Below, piece by piece: positions 48,201 to 55,748 of a DNA stretch of 64,000 nucleotides (position 1 is the first letter of the stretch; every line of letters begins with the position of its first letter). The position numbers were made by a program, and so were the translations under genes. The stretch is taken from the NCBI GenBank assembly GCA_000824845.1, contig CCNC01000002.1:1-64000 (forward strand), given 5' to 3'. The notes under the pieces were generated by a model. That model ran no database searches and was not told the origin of the DNA. It saw nothing but the letters and a program-made list of their open reading frames with translations. This DNA comes from Mesorhizobium sp. ORS 3359. Lineage in GTDB: Bacteria > Pseudomonadota > Alphaproteobacteria > Rhizobiales > Rhizobiaceae.

Positions 48201-48271
48201 TGAAGCTGCGCGGGGAAGCCAATGACGCCGGCGAGGCCAAGGGCGGCGTCTTTTACGAACGCGAGTATTGA
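42218..48271 (+). CDS. tamB: translocation and assembly module protein TamB, internally duplicated
   Basis: A 2017-residue AsmA-like/DUF490 protein. It has a single N-terminal membrane anchor (IVYTLLILLVVAIGALVVL), a long repetitive beta-rich periplasmic stretch, and the conserved C-terminal TamB domain (ending GVFYEREY). It bridges the inner membrane to TamA and is thought to form a hydrophobic groove for lipid transport. It is far longer than Escherichia coli TamB (1259). The extra length comes from a tandem, in-frame duplication: about 43.1-45.0 kb and 45.0-46.9 kb align with an offset of 1866 bases (622 codons), including a 31-base exact match at 44253 and 46119. It begins two bases after tamA. 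Confidence 0.94.
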   Translation: MKIFWRILRIIVYTLLILLVVAIGALVVLTGTEGGRQNLAGLISKMASSEDRKVTVAGIEGIWSGALRVDHVVLEDRAGPWMVARNVALDWSPTALLSRNFNADRFAAERIELARLPQPGQQPSQGGSSSLPVSIDVKQIDLPEIALGQELAGSGIAELAAKGSLKADPSPLAIESVLNVSRHDGREGNVDAKIHFAPADNKLDLDLKASEPAGGIIANLLKLPDAPPVNIVVTGSGPLANWSGVGTFMVDSRIVTQFTGRHQLSDKGHHIEAKGDGEFEPFLPQKIKALFAGKTSFDLAGTATASGGVEIEQAIVESDAVHGTATGDVDPKGASDLAVELAAKGKPVTVDVGNSAVPILVAIEKATVRAFGDGKAPMVDIGTSLTSVAVGGTQLNNITGAIHSDGFDIENRSGPVSIKLAAAGLKTDVATLAPLVTGKLAADLSGTISRENVAIEKGTLRSDALNAGLTANVALADLSMTLKMNADADSKALPPQISSLLGERVQFSASATRDPQGAFAANSLEISSGSLRASGTGSMQGSDLQASVKGTLGDVSPLSSLAGTPLAGGVNFALTASGPRLAPNFSVSADSASLTAAGRTVKDIKLSAKGKADVANPTADISLTGNAEGQALDVEASLVTADGKRSIKGLSLALGDNKVSGDLALDDKFLPLGTLTLAVPDIGPLAALANQTATGDINGTIVFAKEGEAPTVTINAASTSIARGDLAAKAITVNALIANYLKGPAISGTIKADNVTAGSTVISGIGIDLKRDGDWTNFTGGATASGIPATATGRVKIADGTTSVEITSGEATVRGIKAAIAEPSSLSIANGVTTIEKLALNLGGGSATVSGSAGETLDVTANLANLPLALGNDFVPGLDGAGTLEGTAHVTGPSSNPDVQFNAKVAGAETSQTRQAGLGPLDLNAAGSYTLAGGVALDHATLSGDKISGKAAGTLNPNGASDFSLDLLSSGPSLPLTLGRADSPVKVEVQSLSAKMAGESTQARLDVSAILPSIVASQAKVDGLTLALHSDAFDLKGRAGPVSGTVSLDRIGLDNPLIAPLIAGKVVAKVNGRLAPDSVALDSGSLTSDAFNSQVAGRVSLGDGAVDLNMRAEVASSALPAAARGMLGETAQLSAALKRDANGNVNIDGLKLNSGALSADGQASLADGKLAAGIRGALSDVSGLSKDAKGAIAFALNAQGPVTAPDLSMTVDSDRLLVAAREITGLKLTATGKADAANPAANVQLTGTVAGQSLQGSAVLATTNGSRAINGLLLSLGPNKISGDLALDDAFVPVGTVSLDLPDIGPLAALALEKAEGNVRGTIAFTKAANGLNVAIKANTSEIKRGDLSARNVAIDAQIANYMAAPVIAGTVRAESVTSGGTAITGIDVDLKRDGDWTGFSGGATVKNIPAKAAGRVKVAKGTTTIELASGQATVQGIKAAIAQASTVTIANGVTTLDRLVLNLGGGTAAVTGKVAQALDINANLARVPISLANSFSPGLDAAGSISGTVKVTGQPSTPSVAFKIDAAGVQTSQTRGAGLGGMNVSSSGTFAGNKLAFDANISDGAGLGLKGGGSVTTAGTPTLALDFNGKVPFSFLAAKLAAQGLALNGTANVDVQVRGPASAPVISGKVTTSGARLIDARSGLAVNDIAADVSIGGGVARINRLTGTLSTRGSLSASGTVGITPAQGFPADLSIKLTDGRYTDGRVVTANLGGDLTVKGPLVSAPVVAGTINLARTVITVPEKLPGSLSALDVKHKNAPASVRAQDKALRPATSGGSSNSGSGLTLDVTVNAPNQIFIQGRGVDAELGGSLKLTGPASAPRAIGTFTLQRGRLIILSKRLTFTEGTIGFQGSLVPYLNLTATTTTSSATVTVVVSGEATNPKFTFSSVPALPQDEILAQLIFGQSMSKLSPLQIAQLASAAAQLAGVGGSTSLLENLQSAIGVDDLDVTTDEKGGTAVSAGKYLNDRTYVTIQKGDKPGSGKATIDLNVGRGVKLRGEANDAGEAKGGVFYEREY
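43110..46860 (+). repeat. tandem in-frame duplication inside tamB (two units of about 1866 bases)
   Basis: Landmarks recur 1866 bases apart: GATCTCGCGCTCGA at 44201 and 46067, GATGGCGACTGGAC at 44531 and 46397, and a 31-base identical run at 44253-44283 and 46119-46149. Near the unit start the offset is 1878 bases (HSDGFD at 43424, HSDAFD at 45302), so four codons were gained or lost. At protein level the two units align over their whole length. Exact boundaries are approximate. Confidence 0.88.
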
Positions 48272-48547
48272 GGTTGTGCCGGGCCGGATCGGCCGAGGCG
48301 AACCAGGGACGACCGCCGGTACGGGGCTTCTATCCTTATAAAATGTATTGATTTAATCGCCCGCGGGGATTTTTTAGGGAATCCGCGTCGCGATAACAAA
48401 TTTGCGTCAAGACTGTCGCTATCGCGCGAACCGGCTTGCAGCCAAAGATGCACATTCCCTGGCATGTTCCTGCTCCACACCGTCTTTTGACAACGCGGTC
48501 TGGATGCGGAATGTTAAAAGGCGGAAAGCCAACAATGGGAGCAAGTC
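48272..48547. promoter_or_regulatory. intergenic region before the Tat-type binding protein
   Basis: These 276 bases contain an imperfect hairpin near 48362-48387 (GCGGGGATT/AATCCGC, with a 2-base bulge) that may end tamB transcription. They also contain TTGACA at 48487-48492, followed after 17 bases by AATGTT, a mediocre -10. The pair is a candidate promoter for the ABC importer operon. No other gene is visible. Confidence 0.4.
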
Positions 48548-50206
48548 ATGGCAATCTACAAGAGCAATGGTGATCAGGTTCCGGATCACATCCGGAAAAT
48601 GGCCGAAGAAGCCAAAACGGGCGGCGTCGACCGCCGCGAATTTCTGGCCTTGGCCAGTGTCTTCGGCGCCTCGACGGCAATGGCCTACGGCATGCTCGGC
48701 CTCGCCGATCCGACCCCGGCCAGGGCGGAGGACGTGCAGGGTAAGAAAGGCGGCGTCCTGAAGGTCGCGATGTCGATCAAGGATCCGAAGGATCCGCGCA
48801 CGGCCGACTGGTCGGAAATCTCCAACGCGGAGCGCCAGGCGCTCGAGCCGCTGGTGAAGTACACCAAGGAATACACCTTCGCGCCTTATCTGCTGGCAAG
48901 CTGGGACATCAATGACGACGCTACAGAATACACGCTGCATGTGCGGCCGGGCGTCGAATGGAACAATGGCGACAAGTTCACCGCCGACGATGTGATCAAC
49001 AATTTCACCCGCTGGGCCGACAAGTCGGTGGAAGGCAACTCGATGCCAGGCCGCCTCGGTAGCCTCGTCGACGACACGACCAAGAAGCTGCGCGAAGGCT
49101 CCGTCGTCAAGGTCGACGACATGACGGTCAAGCTCAAGCTGACCAAGCCCGACATCGCCATCATACCGAACCTGTGCGACTATCCGGCGCTGGTCGTCCA
49201 CAAGACCTTCGACGAGAAGGGCGCCAACTTCAAGAGCTGCCCGATCGGCACCGGCCCGTTCGAGCTGGTGTCCTACGACGTCGGCCAGAAGGTGGTCTAC
49301 AAGCGCCGCGAGACCGGCAAGTGGTGGCAGGGCGAGGCTTTCCTCGACGGCGTCGAGTTCATCGACTACGGCACCGATCCGGCGGCGACCGTCTCGGCTT
49401 TCGAGTCCGGCGAAGTCCATACCAATCACGAAACGACCGCTGACTACATCAAGATCATCGCCGATGTCGGCGCTCCGGTATCGGAAGTCGTGACGGCGGC
49501 CACCGTGGTGTCGCGCTTCAACGTCACCAAGAAGCCCTATGACGACCAGAAGGTCCGTCAGGCGATGCTGCTTGCCGTCGACAACGCCACCGTGCTGCAG
49601 CTCGGCTACGGCAATGCCGGCACGCCGGCCGAAAACCACCATGTCGCGCCGATCCATCCGGAATATGTGAAGCTGCCGGAGGTCAAGCGCGACATCGCCA
49701 AGGCCAAGCAGATGCTGACGGAAGCCGGCAAGATCGATTTTGAGCACGAGCTGATCAGCAACGACGAGGACTACCACAAGAACACCACGGACGCGATCGC
49801 CGCCCAGCTGCGCGAAGCCGGCATCAAGGTGAAGCGCACCGTGCTGCCGAGCTCGACCTTCTGGAACGACTGGACGAAGTATCCGTTCTCGGAAACCAAC
49901 TGGAACATGCGTCCGCTGGGCATCCAGGTCATCGCCATCGCATACCGCACGGGCGAAGCCTGGAACGAGACGGCCTACTCCAACCCGGACTTCGACAAGA
50001 AGGTGAACGAGGCGCTCGGCATCGCCGATGCGGAGAAGCGCAAGGTCGTGATGAAGGATATCGAGCAGACGCTGCAGGATTCCGGCATCATCATCCAGCC
50101 TTACTGGCGCAAGCTCTACATCAACATCAAGCCCGAGGTGAAGAACCACTCGATGCACCCCACCTACGAGCACGACTTCGGCAAGGTCTGGCTCGATCAG
50201 GCGTGA
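48548..50206 (+). CDS. ABC transporter substrate-binding protein, family 5, Tat signal
   Basis: A 552-residue solute-binding protein of the peptide/opine/nickel class (SBP_bac_5). The N-terminus is unusual: about 27 hydrophilic residues, then [19 protein letters not shown], a twin-arginine signal (R29-R30), so export of the folded protein by Tat is likely. The mature protein has [22 protein letters not shown], characteristic of the family. The ligand is unknown; family members bind oligopeptides, opines, sugars and heme. The start ATG has AATGGGAGCAAGTC upstream. A strong stem-loop follows, then genes for two permeases and a fused ATPase. Confidence 0.92.
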   Translation: MAIYKSNGDQVPDHIRKMAEEAKTGGVDRREFLALASVFGASTAMAYGMLGLADPTPARAEDVQGKKGGVLKVAMSIKDPKDPRTADWSEISNAERQALEPLVKYTKEYTFAPYLLASWDINDDATEYTLHVRPGVEWNNGDKFTADDVINNFTRWADKSVEGNSMPGRLGSLVDDTTKKLREGSVVKVDDMTVKLKLTKPDIAIIPNLCDYPALVVHKTFDEKGANFKSCPIGTGPFELVSYDVGQKVVYKRRETGKWWQGEAFLDGVEFIDYGTDPAATVSAFESGEVHTNHETTADYIKIIADVGAPVSEVVTAATVVSRFNVTKKPYDDQKVRQAMLLAVDNATVLQLGYGNAGTPAENHHVAPIHPEYVKLPEVKRDIAKAKQMLTEAGKIDFEHELISNDEDYHKNTTDAIAAQLREAGIKVKRTVLPSSTFWNDWTKYPFSETNWNMRPLGIQVIAIAYRTGEAWNETAYSNPDFDKKVNEALGIADAEKRKVVMKDIEQTLQDSGIIIQPYWRKLYINIKPEVKNHSMHPTYEHDFGKVWLDQA

Positions 50207-50220
50207 TCCATGGCGCGATG

Positions 50221-50248
50221 AATACGAGGGGCGACAGCCCCTCGTATT
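50221..50248 (+). terminator. stem-loop after the family 5 binding-protein gene
   Basis: A perfect 12-bp stem, AATACGAGGGGC (50221-50232) and GCCCCTCGTATT (50237-50248), with a GACA loop. The U-run is short (TTT within and after the stem), so partial termination or 3'-end protection of the binding-protein message is likely. Confidence 0.7.
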
Positions 50249-50356
50249 TGCAGCTTCGTCGCCGTTGCATAACCTGCAGCGGTGGCGGGGCGCCATCCGC
50301 ATTACGAAACAGGGTTGAACGTATCTGACCCCAACCCGGCCGGCAGGGGGGCATAA

Positions 50357-51391
50357 ATGTTCTCATTCATCGCCAGACGCATCGGCACGATACTGCTCAC
50401 GATGCTGTGCCTGACGCTGGTCGTCTTCTTCCTCGTCAATCTCGAGCCCAATCTGAAGAAGCTGGCGATCAGCCAGACCGAGATGCACACGCCCGCCGAC
50501 CAGCTCGAAAGCTGGCTGGTCAATCATGGCTACCGGCAGAATTTCTTCCTGCGCTACGGCCAGTGGTTGGGCGTCCTGCCCAAGCATCCGATCACCGATC
50601 CGGCGACCGGCAAGACCACGCAGCGCTTTTCCTTCTGCAACGATCCCACGGAGCCGAAATTCTCAGGCGTGCTGCAGGGCGACTTCGGCTGCTCGACCAA
50701 GTTCAAGACGACCGTGGCTGCGAAGCTCTTTCCGGCGCTCGGCGCCACAGGCTTGCTGATGTTCTGGGTTCTGGCGGTGATGGTGCCGATCTCGCTGCTC
50801 ATCGGCATTCTTGCCGGCATGCGCGAAGGGTCGCGCACGGACCGGACATTGTCCGTCGCCTCGATCGCTTCGACGGCAACACCCGAATATGTGTCGGGCG
50901 TCATCTTCACCGTCATCTTCGCATCCTGGCTCGGCTGGCTGAACGGCTCGGCCGCGTCCGCCAGCCAGGGAATCACCTTCTACAATTTCACGCTGCCGGT
51001 GATCACGCTGGCGATCTACGGCATAGGCTATATCGCGCGCATGACACGCGCCTCGATGGTCGAGGTGATGACGCAGCAATATATCCGCACCGCCCGACTG
51101 AAGGGCCTGTCCTTCAGCAGCGTGGTCATCAAGCATGCCTTGCGCAACGCGCTGATTGCGCCCTTCACCGTCATCATGCTGCAGTTCCCGTGGTTGCTCA
51201 CCGGCGTCGTCATCGTCGAGGTGATGTTCCGCTACCAGGGCTTTGGCTACACGCTGGTCGAAGCCGCCGGCAACAACGACATCGATCTCTTGCTTGGCTG
51301 CTCGCTGGTCTCGGTGTTCATCGTGCTGATCACCCAGCTCATTTCCGATGTCGGCTACGCGTTTCTCAATCCGCGTATCAGGGTTCAGTAG
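50357..51391 (+). CDS. ABC transporter permease, DppB type
   Basis: A 344-residue inner-membrane permease of the DppB/OppB class. It starts MFSFIARRIGTILLTML and has six predicted membrane segments. Its EAA-like loop reads IRTARLKGLSFSSVVIKHALRNALI. The first periplasmic loop is enlarged (about residues 60-125, with ITDPATGKTTQRFSFCNDPTEPK) compared with standard DppB. With the next gene it forms the channel of the importer. Confidence 0.92.
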   Translation: MFSFIARRIGTILLTMLCLTLVVFFLVNLEPNLKKLAISQTEMHTPADQLESWLVNHGYRQNFFLRYGQWLGVLPKHPITDPATGKTTQRFSFCNDPTEPKFSGVLQGDFGCSTKFKTTVAAKLFPALGATGLLMFWVLAVMVPISLLIGILAGMREGSRTDRTLSVASIASTATPEYVSGVIFTVIFASWLGWLNGSAASASQGITFYNFTLPVITLAIYGIGYIARMTRASMVEVMTQQYIRTARLKGLSFSSVVIKHALRNALIAPFTVIMLQFPWLLTGVVIVEVMFRYQGFGYTLVEAAGNNDIDLLLGCSLVSVFIVLITQLISDVGYAFLNPRIRVQ

Positions 51392-51402
51392 GGGCAGGGC
51401 CG

Positions 51403-52560
51403 ATGCAAACGGACTATATCAGCGCCTTCAATGTCGTCATCGGTGTGCTCTGGCGGTTCTGGCCGGTGTGGGTGGCGCTCATCCTGGTTATGGGCGCCAG
51501 CTTTACCTACAAGAAGCGGCTCGGCCTCTATGGCCAGCTCTTCGACAGCGGCGTCGGCATTGCCGGCGTGTTCATCTGCCTGTTCTGGCTGTTCACGGCG
51601 ATCTTCGCCTCGACCATCTCGCCCTTCGACCCGCTGGCCCAGGTTTCGGTGATGAAGGACACGCTGCCCGGCGCGGTCGAGCCGGCGTCGAAGCTGGTCT
51701 ATTATTTCGGCGGCGACAAGCTCGCCCGCGACGTGTTCTCGCGCATGGTCTATGGCAGCCAGATCGTGCTGATCATCGCGCCGGCCGCCACCGGCTTCGC
51801 GCTGATGGTGGGCATCACGCTCGGCCTGCCGGCCGGCTATTATGGCGGCAAGATCGACACGCTACTGTCCTTCCTCGCCAATCTGGTGCTGGCCTTTCCG
51901 GTGATCCTTCTGTTCTACCTGCTGGTGACGCCGGGCATCATGGACACGCCGATCCCCTATGCGATGGCGGGATTGTTCTTTCTGTTCCCGATCATCTTCT
52001 TCTGCGTTCTGTTCTGGACCCGCTACAAGAACCGGCCGGACCGGCTCTACATCCTGCTCGGCATCACGCTGGTGGTCGGCGGCTGGATCTATGCGGGCCT
52101 GGTCTTCGACAAGGATCCGCTGCACATCGTCCACATCGATCCCAACCAGCTCAACATCTTCGTGGCAGTGGTGTTCGCCTCCAGCCCCGGCGTGTTCCGC
52201 ATCGTGCGTGGCCTGACCATGGACATCAAGACGCGCGACTATGTGGCGGCGGCGCAGACGCGCGGTGAATCGCCCTGGTACATCATGCTTTGGGAAATCC
52301 TGCCCAATGCGCGCGGTCCGCTGATCGTCGATGCCTGCCTGCGCATCGGCTATACGACGATCCTGCTCGGAACGCTCGGCTATTTCGGCCTGGGCCTGGC
52401 GCCGGAAAGCCCCGACTGGGGTACCGCGATCAAGGACGCCAGCCGGCTGCTGCGTTCCTTCATCCACCCGGCGCTGCCGCCGACGATCGCCCTGATGTCG
52501 TTCGTGCTGGGGCTGAACCTTTTGGCGGACTCGCTGCGCGAACAGTCGATGAAGGATTGA
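51403..52560 (+). CDS. ABC transporter permease, DppC type, enlarged
   Basis: A 385-residue DppC-class permease. It is about 85 residues longer than usual: an extra hydrophobic and charged block (around residues 185-250, with FFLFPIIFFCVLFWTRYKNRPDR and a further membrane-like stretch) is inserted before the EAA loop TRDYVAAAQTRGESPWYIML. The N-terminus lacks the long cytoplasmic tail of DppC. The ATG at 51403 follows GGGGCAGG. It pairs with the preceding permease. Confidence 0.9.
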   Translation: MQTDYISAFNVVIGVLWRFWPVWVALILVMGASFTYKKRLGLYGQLFDSGVGIAGVFICLFWLFTAIFASTISPFDPLAQVSVMKDTLPGAVEPASKLVYYFGGDKLARDVFSRMVYGSQIVLIIAPAATGFALMVGITLGLPAGYYGGKIDTLLSFLANLVLAFPVILLFYLLVTPGIMDTPIPYAMAGLFFLFPIIFFCVLFWTRYKNRPDRLYILLGITLVVGGWIYAGLVFDKDPLHIVHIDPNQLNIFVAVVFASSPGVFRIVRGLTMDIKTRDYVAAAQTRGESPWYIMLWEILPNARGPLIVDACLRIGYTTILLGTLGYFGLGLAPESPDWGTAIKDASRLLRSFIHPALPPTIALMSFVLGLNLLADSLREQSMKD

Positions 52561-52611
52561 TGGCGAGGCTCCGGCCCTGCCTGCTGGAACAATTTAGGAT
52601 TGGAGCGACCC

Positions 52612-54933
52612 ATGAACGAGGCAGTTCGAGATCCGGCTCAACCCATCATCGAGATCGAGAACCTCTCGATCTCCTTCTTCACCCGCAAGGGCGAGATCCC
52701 GGCCGTGATGGATTTTTCCTGCACGGTCATGCCCGGCGAGGCGATGGGCATCGTCGGGGAATCCGGCTGCGGCAAGTCGACCGTGTCGCTCGGCATCATG
52801 CGCGACCTCTCCAATATCGGGAAGATCGTCGGCGGAAAGATCAAGTTCCAGGGTAAGGACATGGGTGAGCTCTCCGAGGAGGAGCTGCGCGCCATCCGGG
52901 GCAACAAAATCGCCATGATCTACCAGGAGCCTATGGCGAGCCTCAATCCGGCAATGAAGATCGGCCAGCAGCTGATGGAAGTGCCGCTGATCCACGACAA
53001 GGTGTCGAAGGAGGAGGCCTACAACAGGGCGCTGGAGATGGTGCGGGCTGTGAAGCTGCCCGATCCCGAGCGCATGATGCGCTCCTATCCGCACCAGCTT
53101 TCCGGCGGCCAGCAGCAGCGCATCGTGATTGCCATGGCGCTGCTGTCGAAACCTGCGCTGCTTCTGCTCGACGAGCCGACCACCGCGCTCGACGTCACCG
53201 TCGAGGCCGGCATCGTCGAGCTGGTCAAGGGCCTGGGCGAGAAGTTCGGCACCTCGATGATCTTCGTGTCGCACAATCTCGGCCTGATCCTTGAGACCTG
53301 CGACCGTATCACGGTGATGTATTCCGGCGAGGCGGTCGAGACCGGCAAGATCGAGGACGTGTTCGACCGGATGCGCCATCCCTATACGCAAGGGCTGTTC
53401 CGCTCGATCCCGCTGCCTGGCGCCGACAAGAACTCGCGGCCGTTGATCTCCATTCCCGGACAGTTGCCGCTGCCGCATGAGCGGCCGAAGGGCTGCAATT
53501 TCGGGCCGCGTTGCCACCATTTTGTCGAGGGCGTCTGCAACGCCGCGGAAATCCCGATGGTCCCGGTCGAGGGCCATGAGGGGCATTTCTCGCGCTGCGT
53601 TCGCTTCAACGAGATCGATTGGGAGGCGCTGCCGCCCGGCGCCAAGAAGGTCAACGAGAAGGTCGAGCCCGGCGCCCCGGTGCTGAAGATCCAGGACCTC
53701 AAGAAATACTACAAGGTCGGCGGCAGCGAGGTGTTCGGCTCCAGTGAGGGCCGCGTCGTCAAGGCCAACGAGACGATCTCGTTCACCGCGCGCGAATCCG
53801 AGACGGTGGCGATCGTCGGTGAATCCGGCTGCGGAAAGTCGACGCTGGCCAAGGTGCTGCTCGGGCTCGAGACCGCCAGCTCCGGCACGGTGACCTTGGC
53901 CAACAAGGAAATCCAGTCGACCGGCATCGAGAGCCGCGGCGTCGACACCGTATCGTCGATCCAGATGGTGTTCCAGAACCCGTTCGACACGCTGAACCCC
54001 AGCCACACGGTCGGCTCACAGATCATCCGCACGCTGGAGAAGTTCAATGTCGGCAAGACGGTCGCCGAGCGCCGCCAGCGCATGCTGGAGCTGCTCGACC
54101 TGGTGAAGCTGCCGCGCGCCTTCGAGACCCGCAAGCCGCGCCAGCTTTCGGGCGGCCAGAAGCAGCGCATCGGTGTGGCGCGCGCCTTTGCCGGCGACGC
54201 CAAGGTGGTGGTGGCCGACGAGCCCGTCTCGGCGCTCGACGTCTCGGTGCAGGCGGCGGTGACCGAGTTGTTGATGGACATCCAGCGCAAGAACAAGACG
54301 ACGATGCTGTTCATCAGCCACGACCTGTCGGTGGTGCGCTACATCGCCGACCGCGTCGTCGTCATGTATCTGGGCTACATCGTCGAGCAGGGCACGACCG
54401 ACCAGATCTTCTCGCCGCCTTACCATCCCTATACCGAGGCGCTGCTGTCGGCGATACCGATCGCCGACACCAGCGTGGTCAAGAAGCACATCGTGCTCGA
54501 AGGCGACATCCCGTCGGCCATGAACCCGCCGACCGGCTGCCCGTTCCAGACGCGCTGCGGCTACAAGAAGCTGGTGCCGGACAATCTGTGCGAGACGAAG
54601 GTGCCGCCGGTGAAAAATCTCGGCGGCGGCCATACGAGCCTATGCTGGCTTTCGGACGACGTGCTGGCCAAGATGGAGCCGGTCATCAAGTTCGACAAGG
54701 AGCATGCCGCGCATGAAGGCGTGCCGGATGATGCGCCGCATGGCGTGGGGCCGGGCTTTGCCGGTGCGCCGCCGCAGCGACCGGATGGCAAAAACGCCAG
54801 CGCGGAAGCCGACGCGATCGGAGAGGGCGTCGAGGAGAACGACGCGGGGCTCAAAGCCCGTCGTCACGAAGTGCGCGACGAGGATTCGGAAACCGGCGTC
54901 GCAAGGCCGAAGGATACGACAAGGCGGCACTGA
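52612..54933 (+). CDS. fused double ATPase of a dipeptide-type ABC transporter (DppD-DppF)
   Basis: A 773-residue protein with two complete ATPase domains, each followed by an oligopeptide/dipeptide C-terminal domain with cysteine motifs (GCNFGPRCHHFVEGVC and CPFQTRCGYKKLVPDNLC). Both Walker A motifs read GESGCGKST, and both signatures are LSGGQ. It therefore replaces separate DppD and DppF proteins. The last ~75 residues form a charged, low-complexity tail (EGVPDDAPHGVGPG...EADAIGEGVEEND) with no known domain. The ATG at 52612 follows TTGGAG. It ends 13 bases before the convergent transglycosylase-like gene stop. Confidence 0.92.
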   Translation: MNEAVRDPAQPIIEIENLSISFFTRKGEIPAVMDFSCTVMPGEAMGIVGESGCGKSTVSLGIMRDLSNIGKIVGGKIKFQGKDMGELSEEELRAIRGNKIAMIYQEPMASLNPAMKIGQQLMEVPLIHDKVSKEEAYNRALEMVRAVKLPDPERMMRSYPHQLSGGQQQRIVIAMALLSKPALLLLDEPTTALDVTVEAGIVELVKGLGEKFGTSMIFVSHNLGLILETCDRITVMYSGEAVETGKIEDVFDRMRHPYTQGLFRSIPLPGADKNSRPLISIPGQLPLPHERPKGCNFGPRCHHFVEGVCNAAEIPMVPVEGHEGHFSRCVRFNEIDWEALPPGAKKVNEKVEPGAPVLKIQDLKKYYKVGGSEVFGSSEGRVVKANETISFTARESETVAIVGESGCGKSTLAKVLLGLETASSGTVTLANKEIQSTGIESRGVDTVSSIQMVFQNPFDTLNPSHTVGSQIIRTLEKFNVGKTVAERRQRMLELLDLVKLPRAFETRKPRQLSGGQKQRIGVARAFAGDAKVVVADEPVSALDVSVQAAVTELLMDIQRKNKTTMLFISHDLSVVRYIADRVVVMYLGYIVEQGTTDQIFSPPYHPYTEALLSAIPIADTSVVKKHIVLEGDIPSAMNPPTGCPFQTRCGYKKLVPDNLCETKVPPVKNLGGGHTSLCWLSDDVLAKMEPVIKFDKEHAAHEGVPDDAPHGVGPGFAGAPPQRPDGKNASAEADAIGEGVEENDAGLKARRHEVRDEDSETGVARPKDTTRRH

Positions 54934-54946
54934 CCCGATACGGATG

Positions 54947-55537
54947 TCAGCTGCCGCATTGCCGGAGCTGCGCCTGATAATCGCGCGCCATCTGGTCGGT
55001 GGCGCGTGCGTAGCTTTGAACGCCGGCGTCGCCGCGATTGCCGCGGCCATAGGCGGTCCAGCCGAGAAAATAGGCCAGATAGAGATTGTACGTGTCGTTG
55101 CGGGCGACACCGAACGTGTCGGCGGTCTTGGAGTGGTACCAGCCGACGAAATCGATAGCATCGGCGAAGCGGGTGCGGCGCGCCGCCCAGTTGCCGGTCT
55201 CGCTTTGATATTGCGACCAGGTGCCGTCGAGCGCCTGCGAATAGCCCGTGGCGCTCGAGACATGCGTCCACGGGATGAAGCCGAGCAGCTTTGTGCGCGG
55301 CGGGCGGGCATTGCTCTTGAAGCCGGATTCCTTACGCACCGTCGCCATCAACACGGGGACGGGAATGCCGTATTTCTGCTCGGTGCGCTCGGCGGCGGAC
55401 TGCCAGTTGTCGAACCAGCCGTCATTCTGGTCGAAGACGGCGCAGACATTGTTGATGTGGCTGGGCGCCGTCGCGCAGGCCGACAGCGCCAGCAGCACGC
55501 AAACAGCGACAATTTTACTAAAATTCGACCTACGCAT
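54947..55537 (-). CDS. lipoprotein with lytic transglycosylase (SLT-like) domain
   Basis: A 196-residue protein. The N-terminus has a lipoprotein signal with lipobox LSAC (C21), so it should be lipid-anchored in the periplasm. The domain resembles soluble lytic transglycosylases: the putative catalytic glutamate is E70 in ATVRKESGF, and later motifs FIPWTHVSSATGYSQAL and YLAYFLGWTAYGRG fit the family. It would cleave peptidoglycan glycan strands. It is convergent with the ABC ATPase gene and divergent from the MttB-like gene. The ribosome-binding site is weak. Confidence 0.8.
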   Translation of the reverse strand: MRRSNFSKIVAVCVLLALSACATAPSHINNVCAVFDQNDGWFDNWQSAAERTEQKYGIPVPVLMATVRKESGFKSNARPPRTKLLGFIPWTHVSSATGYSQALDGTWSQYQSETGNWAARRTRFADAIDFVGWYHSKTADTFGVARNDTYNLYLAYFLGWTAYGRGNRGDAGVQSYARATDQMARDYQAQLRQCGS

Positions 55538-55748
55538 TGGAAGACGAATAGGCCGAAATCATAAAAGGAGTCTTGCGCGGTTCCTTAACGCTGACGCAGG
55601 AGGCGCGAAAAATCCAGTATCGATATTCCGACCATCTGCGTCGCTATTCTCTTCGTCGATTTCCAAAAATGCCGCCTCGGCTAAAATCGCGCCGGCAAAT
55701 GGCGAATTCCTGACAGCTCGCCTGTGATGCCGGCGCTCTGATGCGCGC

